Of a DNA stretch of 64,000 nt, positions 60,414 through 64,000 are shown in pieces. The notes beneath the pieces were generated by a model. That model saw only the letters and a list, made by a program, of their open reading frames with translations. It made no database searches and was not told where the DNA came from. The position numbers and the translations under genes were made by a program. Source of the stretch: an uncultured Campylobacter sp. (lineage in GTDB: Bacteria; Campylobacterota; Campylobacteria; Campylobacterales; Campylobacteraceae); assembly GCF_963526985.1 (NCBI RefSeq), contig NZ_CAURPW010000008.1, forward strand, positions 44,166 through 108,165, given 5' to 3'. Position 1 is the first letter of the stretch, and each line of letters begins with the position of its first letter.

Positions 60414-61076
60414 CTACTTTTCGGTGGCATTGCCTTCTTTATTTTCTACTTTCGGCGCTACATAATCCTCCCCAAAATATGCCTTCTTTATCTCTTCTTT
60501 TTTGACTGCGGCTTTCTTTTCGTAGATTTTGTATTCAGGCTTCCAGTAGTTTAGCATGTTGTTTAGCCCGCTGTGGCCTACCTCGGCGTGACAGCTAGCG
60601 CAGGTTAGTTGCTTATCCGTATTTAGCAAGCTTTGATAGTGAGCGTGCATCTTTTGAGCTTGAGCTGAGGTTAGCTTATTATCCACCAAATTCGTATGGC
60701 AGCTAACGCAACCGTTGTCAAATACGAAGTGCTCTCTTTTCTCTCTGTTTTTATGCCAGTCTATAGCCTCCGGATCTTTAAAGAAATGAACGTATCCCTC
60801 CATTAGTCCGTTTTTAGCTTTAGTTAAAACGTATTTAGCTAGGTTGTCGTGAGGTATGTGGCAGTCTACGCATTTAGCCCTTACTCCGCTTTTGCCTTTG
60901 CCGCTGTGAACGTCGCTACTATAAGCTATAACCATAGGATCCATCTCGTGGCATACTACGCAAAACTTCTCTCCGCTAGTTTCTTCTAGGGCGTAATGCA
61001 CGGGAAGTACGACTAAAAACCCTATAATGCCGCTTACTAATATAATAAGCGCTAGTACTTTCTTTGAAATTTTCAT
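60414..61076 (-). CDS. NapC/NirT/NrfH-type tetrahaem quinol dehydrogenase
   Basis: 220 residues from ATG 61076, which overlaps the previous gene's stop (ATGA); the longer frame from 61127 lacks a site and adds no signal. An N-terminal membrane anchor (about 6-28, VLALIILVSGIIGFLVVLPV) precedes four CXXCH haem sites: CVVCHEM, CVDCHIP, CVSCHTN, CASCHAE. It takes electrons from menaquinol and passes them to periplasmic cytochromes. In Wolinella the analogous FccC sits in the fccABC locus. C-terminal tail is lysine-rich. Confidence 0.93.
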   Translation of the reverse strand: MKISKKVLALIILVSGIIGFLVVLPVHYALEETSGEKFCVVCHEMDPMVIAYSSDVHSGKGKSGVRAKCVDCHIPHDNLAKYVLTKAKNGLMEGYVHFFKDPEAIDWHKNREKREHFVFDNGCVSCHTNLVDNKLTSAQAQKMHAHYQSLLNTDKQLTCASCHAEVGHSGLNNMLNYWKPEYKIYEKKAAVKKEEIKKAYFGEDYVAPKVENKEGNATEK

Positions 61077-61513
61077 GGCGTTACCCCCATCCATTGCGGA
61101 ACTTCGTGTTCGTGGCACTCTGTGCACATATTGGTTGATTTTTTATGCTCGTTGTGGCACTCGTCGCAGTATAGCGTAGGGCCGTCGTGAACCGAGTTGT
61201 GGGGATTTGCTTTTAGCAGATCCATGTATTCTAGTCTTTTAGCTATCTTTTTCTTGTCGCCGTGACAGGACAAACAGCCTTTGTCTCCGATAGATTTAAA
61301 TTTACTAGCGTCGTTTCCTTGTCCTTCGTGACAATCAAGACAGGTGAAGCTTAGCTTTTCGTGATGAGGCTTTAGCGGGTGTTTGGCTCGCAGTTCATCG
61401 GTGACGTTAAGATCGACTAAAGACGTTATTTTTGCGCCTGGGGCTTCTGCGCTAAATGCAAAAGAGCATAGCAGCATAGACGCGCACAAGGCGAGAAACG
61501 CTTTATGTTTCAT
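61073..61513 (-). CDS. periplasmic tetrahaem cytochrome c (FccB-like)
   Basis: 146 residues. Signal peptide about 1-21 (AFLALCASMLLCSFAFSAEA). Four haem sites: CLDCHEG, CLSCHGD, CDECHNE, CTECHEH, and a short tail. Size and haem count fit the cytochrome partner that is separate from, rather than fused to, the flavoprotein in epsilonproteobacterial Fcc systems. Four-base overlap with the quinol dehydrogenase gene downstream. Confidence 0.93.
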   Translation of the reverse strand: MKHKAFLALCASMLLCSFAFSAEAPGAKITSLVDLNVTDELRAKHPLKPHHEKLSFTCLDCHEGQGNDASKFKSIGDKGCLSCHGDKKKIAKRLEYMDLLKANPHNSVHDGPTLYCDECHNEHKKSTNMCTECHEHEVPQWMGVTP

Positions 61514-61602
61514 GCGAATTCCTTTCTATGTGGGCTTAAAGAGGCAAGCCCTCTTTGCTTTTAAATTTGAGGGGCAAATTTGGTTTTTAAATTTAACTCT
61601 TT

Positions 61603-61638
61603 AAGTAAAAAACAACCTCAAACGGTTGTTTTTTACTT
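61603..61638. terminator. strong hairpin in the spacer before the cytochrome genes
   Basis: AAGTAAAAAACAACC and GGTTGTTTTTTACTT form a perfect 15-bp stem with a six-base loop. T6 and A6 lie within the arms, so it can terminate in both directions. It lies about 90 bases upstream of the FccB-like start, so it may separate or attenuate transcription coming from the flavoprotein gene. Confidence 0.7.
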
Positions 61639-61705
61639 TGTTGTAAAGAGGGTAGGGGCTTGAATTACATTTCAGCTTTACTTTGCAGCTTACTTTATTC
61701 TTTCT

Positions 61706-61757
61706 TTGGGAGAGGAAGGGGTTTCTACTTACGAAGCGTCGCCCCTTCCTCTCCCAA
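61706..61757. repeat. 16-bp perfect inverted repeat, GC-rich
   Basis: TTGGGAGAGGAAGGGG (61706-61721) and CCCCTTCCTCTCCCAA (61742-61757) are perfect complements around a 20-base loop. Purine-rich on one strand. It is followed by a CTGCACG / CGTGCAG pair at about 61775-61806. No coding frame explains it; possibly a remnant of an inserted element. Confidence 0.65.
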
Positions 61758-61904
61758 GCCCTCTCTAACCCCACTGCACGTGAGTTGTTGCTGCACTGCG
61801 TGCAGGTTAAATTTGGCGCTACCGCGCCGCACATCAAATTTGCCGTCAAATTTAATGAAATATCGCAAGCCGAATTTAGCCTGCGATACGAAATTAAAAC
61901 GAAT

Positions 61905-62008
61905 TATCGCGGGCTTTAGGCGAGGCGGATCTAAATTTTAGAGCACAGATAGAACATTTAGTTCATCTAGCGATAAAATTTAGATCCAACGAAGCATAAA
62001 CTCGCGAG
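61905..62008 (+). repeat. probable divergent copy F of the structured repeat
   Basis: GGCGAGGCGG (61919-61928) leads into a perfect 14-bp stem GGATCTAAATTTTA / TAAAATTTAGATCC (61927/61974) with an inner GAAC-N5-GTTC, then CAACGAAG and a partly complementary outer pair (TCGCGGG..TTTA / TAAACTCGCGA). The internal GAGGCGGAT and ATCCAACGAAG blocks equal those of copy C; the outer flanks are less conserved. It lies 19 bases from the flavoprotein gene's stop. Confidence 0.55.
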
Positions 62009-62026
62009 AACTTCGTTTTACCAAAT

Positions 62027-63583
62027 TTAGACTAGATTTTCTCCGGCTATCATTCCAAAAACTATGCAGTCGGTGATCGCAACCGTACCTAACCTGCTCG
62101 CGCCGTGCGTACCGCCCGTGATCTCGCCCGCCGCGTATAGACCCGGGATCGGCTTATTCGTCTTGCTTGAGATAACCTCGGCTTTGGTATTGATTTTTAG
62201 TCCGCCCATGGTGTGGTGAGGCTTCGGCGATAGGCGGATGACGTAGAACGGTCCCGCTTCGTTGATCTCGCTTAGCGCGCTTTCTTGTTTGCCGAATTCG
62301 TCTTTTTTAGCCTTTACGCCTTCGTTATATTTCTTGACGGTTTCTTTTAGCGCGTCCGCAGGCACGCCGTATTTGCTAGCGATCTCATCTAGGCTCGCGC
62401 ATTCGCCTACTAGCTTGCCGCTAGCCATGCCCTTTTGCACGACCTCTTCGCTTAGGTCTTTAAACGCCGTTTTGGTGTCTGCAAAGGTTATCGGATAGGC
62501 TTTTGGATCCTCGCGTAAAATTTTAAATTCCGCGTCCGCGCGAGTCTTGCGGTCTGCAAGCTCGTTCATAAAGCGCTTGCCCGTGCGAACGTCCACGGCG
62601 ATACCGTATTTAAACGTGCCTTGCTGCGTCAAAATCGGAGCGGTGCCAAAGCCCTTTTCGTCCGGGCTCGCCCACGGACCAAACTGGATCCAGTCTACTT
62701 GCACCGGATACGCGCCGATCTCAAATGCTTTTAGCAGCGCGCCCGCGGTCGCTCCCGGGTGGTTCGTGCTATCGACGTCGTCGGGGATGCGCGGGTCTTG
62801 CAGCTTGCGGAAAATTTTATCGCGGCAAAATCCGCCGGCCGCCAAAACGACGCCTTTGTTTGCTTTTAGCGTCTTTTTCGTGCCGCTTGTATTTTCAAGA
62901 TCGTCGCTGTAAAGCTTGTCGTCGAACCTATACTCTTCTCTGATCGTTACGCCCACGACTCGGCCGCTGTCGTCTAGTACGAAATCATCAAATTTCGCGC
63001 GGCGTCGAAGCTCGCAGCCTTTGTCTTTTAGCGCTTCGAATTTTTCAAGCATCGGCTGGATGTAGCCCGAGCCGCTATCATTCGTCGTTAGCATCGAGCG
63101 CGCGACGCTGTGTCCGCCAAAGTGCGCGCAGTGATCCATCTTAAATTGCACGCCGTTATCTACGAGGAATTTAAACGCGTCTAAGCCGCGACCGGCTAAT
63201 GTCTCCAAAAGCTCGGTGTGGTTTATGCCAAGACCGGCTTTTAGACAGTCTGCGATAAACAGCTCTTTGCTGTCTTTGATGTTAGTTTTTGCTTGCACCG
63301 GGTTGTTTGCGACCGCCATACCGCCGCCGTTGATTACGGAGTTACCGCCGATGCGACCCATTTTTTCCAGGATTAGTACCTTGCTGCCTTTTTGCGCCGC
63401 TTTTAAGCCCGCCGCAAGTCCCGCAAAGCCTGAGCCGATGATGATCACGTCCCACTCTTCGTCAAATTTGACGTCTTTTGCGTTTAACGCGCTTGCTTGC
63501 GCATTTACCGCACCTAGCGCGAGCGCGCCCGCACCCGCCATACCTAGCTTTAACAAATCGCGTCTTGACATTTGCTCTTGCAT
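62027..63583 (-). CDS. Tat-exported flavoprotein reductase (FccA-like, fumarate/methacrylate-type)
   Basis: 518 residues. Twin-arginine signal MSRRDLLKLGMAGAGALALG (about 5-24). FAD-binding: WDVIIIGSGFAGLAAGLKAA, GRIGGNSVINGGGMAVANNP. Substrate/FAD cap and C-terminus: LSPKPHHTMGGLKINTKAE and HGASRLGTVAITDCIVFGMI, where classic fumarate reductases have HGANRLGGNA. No haem domain is fused; electrons come from the two cytochromes downstream. Could reduce fumarate, methacrylate, urocanate or another alkene acid. Start ATG 63583 with AAAGGAGGACGT; TATAAT at 63621-63616. Confidence 0.92.
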   Translation of the reverse strand: MQEQMSRRDLLKLGMAGAGALALGAVNAQASALNAKDVKFDEEWDVIIIGSGFAGLAAGLKAAQKGSKVLILEKMGRIGGNSVINGGGMAVANNPVQAKTNIKDSKELFIADCLKAGLGINHTELLETLAGRGLDAFKFLVDNGVQFKMDHCAHFGGHSVARSMLTTNDSGSGYIQPMLEKFEALKDKGCELRRRAKFDDFVLDDSGRVVGVTIREEYRFDDKLYSDDLENTSGTKKTLKANKGVVLAAGGFCRDKIFRKLQDPRIPDDVDSTNHPGATAGALLKAFEIGAYPVQVDWIQFGPWASPDEKGFGTAPILTQQGTFKYGIAVDVRTGKRFMNELADRKTRADAEFKILREDPKAYPITFADTKTAFKDLSEEVVQKGMASGKLVGECASLDEIASKYGVPADALKETVKKYNEGVKAKKDEFGKQESALSEINEAGPFYVIRLSPKPHHTMGGLKINTKAEVISSKTNKPIPGLYAAGEITGGTHGASRLGTVAITDCIVFGMIAGENLV

Positions 63584-63924
63584 ACGTCCTCCTTTGGATG
63601 AAATATCGTAATAACATTATAGTTATAATATCGTGAGTTTACTATGAGTTTTATTAAAAATTTGTTCTATTTTATAAATCCCTAAATTTAGGGAAAATTT
63701 GAAACATTTTATGATTTTTCCTGATTTTCTTACGAAAATTATTTTAATTTTTTTGATTATTTTTATTTAAAATATAATTTTTATGTAACTTATATCTATT
63801 TACCTTAAATTTTAAAAGGGATTTTTTAATCGAATTTCATTTCAAAACCTCAAATAAATCTAAAATTTAAGCAAACTTCAATGTAATTTTAGATAAATTC
63901 GCATTTTTAATTTATTCGCAGTTC
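63584..63924. other. 341-bp AT-rich spacer with the flavoprotein promoter
   Basis: A TATAAT box for the flavoprotein lies at 63616-63621 on the minus strand within ATATTATAACTATAATG, itself an imperfect inverted repeat that may bind a regulator. The remaining ~250 bases are extremely AT-rich with no frame. The tRNA promoter must lie in the right part, but no clear boxes could be fixed. Confidence 0.45.
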
Positions 63925-64000
63925 GGTCCCGTAGCTCAGTTGGTAGAGCACTACCTTGACATGGTAGTGGTCGATGGTTCGAGTCCATTCGGGGCCACCA
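63925..64000 (+). tRNA. tRNA-Val (anticodon GAC)
   Basis: 76 bases including an encoded CCA. Acceptor GGTCCCG / CGGGGCC pairs with one G-U. The D arm has AGCTCAGTTGGTAGAGC, the anticodon arm CTACC-TTGACAT-GGTAG with anticodon GAC (Val), and the T arm GGTTCGAGTCC. It reads GUC and GUU. Ends at the last base of the window. Confidence 0.97.

Noticed and set aside
61601..61849. 82-codon minus-strand frame
   Set aside because: It runs through the two strong inverted repeats; its sequence is explained by the hairpins and not by coding constraint.
1..64000. CRISPR array, insertion sequence or prophage
   Set aside because: No regularly spaced direct repeats, transposase, integrase or phage structural genes are visible. 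The lone tRNA at the end has no adjacent integrase or repeated 3' end within the window.
1..64000. Very frequent AAATTT / CAAATTTGA words as binding sites
   Set aside because: They occur inside genes as well as spacers on both strands, so they are a genome-wide word bias; a count against a shuffled genome would be needed to say more.

Overview
The window looks like a chromosomal segment of a Campylobacter from the higher-GC oral group (C. showae / rectus / curvus-like). This is inferred from gene content and order, not from a database match. The basis is the def-clpP-tig-folE-fliI neighbourhood, NifU/NifS as the only Fe-S assembly pair, a quinol-type NO reductase, CjaA/TcyJ-like cystine-binding proteins, an Fcc-type periplasmic flavoprotein reductase module with multihaem cytochromes, and AAATTT-rich spacers.

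Layout. 1-6 kb: the 3' part of a degenerate GGDEF/EAL protein, a DUF1523 protein, the quinol NO reductase norB with a candidate regulatory region, and an IDDTD-motif protein related to archaeal TiaS. 6-12 kb: a TonB receptor, binding protein, FecCD permease, ATPase and methyltransferase operon for iron or another chelated metal. 12-19 kb: a two-Mop-domain molbindin, a TonB siderophore receptor broken by two frameshifts, and nifU/nifS with two structured repeats between them. 19-23 kb: a frameshifted hypothetical gene, lipoprotein and Sel1 genes, and a WG-repeat protein. 23-32 kb: fliI, folE, tig, clpP, a degenerate GGDEF protein, def, comM, nnr and purN. 32.4-33.5 kb: decayed DNA. 33.5-38 kb: prfA, rpsT, glmM, lspA, a TM2/SHOCT protein and hemJ. 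38.5-41.4 kb: a tellurite-resistance-type ter cluster with its own XRE regulator and paired CCTATAGG palindromes. 41.6-49 kb: a sulfur amino-acid module, all on the minus strand, with an acyl-CoA-dehydratase-type activase, a double-cubane protein, three cystine-type binding proteins, a permease, an ATPase and a Cys/Met-metabolism PLP enzyme. 49.7-58 kb: proC, proA and proB interspersed with nhaA and unknown genes. 58.4-59.7 kb: a methyltransferase and a 394-bp partial tandem duplication of its 5' end. 59.7-63.6 kb: an orphan response regulator, two tetrahaem cytochromes and a Tat-exported flavoprotein (fccABC-like). The window ends on tRNA-Val(GAC).

Two signals stand out. (1) In the spacer ahead of the second cystine-binding protein (46.0-46.2 kb, minus strand) there is a 15-codon ORF with four Cys codons. 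It is followed by five short segments that can form two mutually exclusive RNA folds, the last of which sequesters the ribosome binding site. This reads as a complete cysteine-responsive attenuator. (2) At least five, probably six, intergenic spacers carry a ~120-bp structured repeat. Its termini are conserved, while its stem arms differ between copies and remain complementary, so the fold rather than the sequence is preserved. Copies sit either just upstream of start codons (nifU, glmM, hemJ) or directly against TAG stop codons (nifS, proA).
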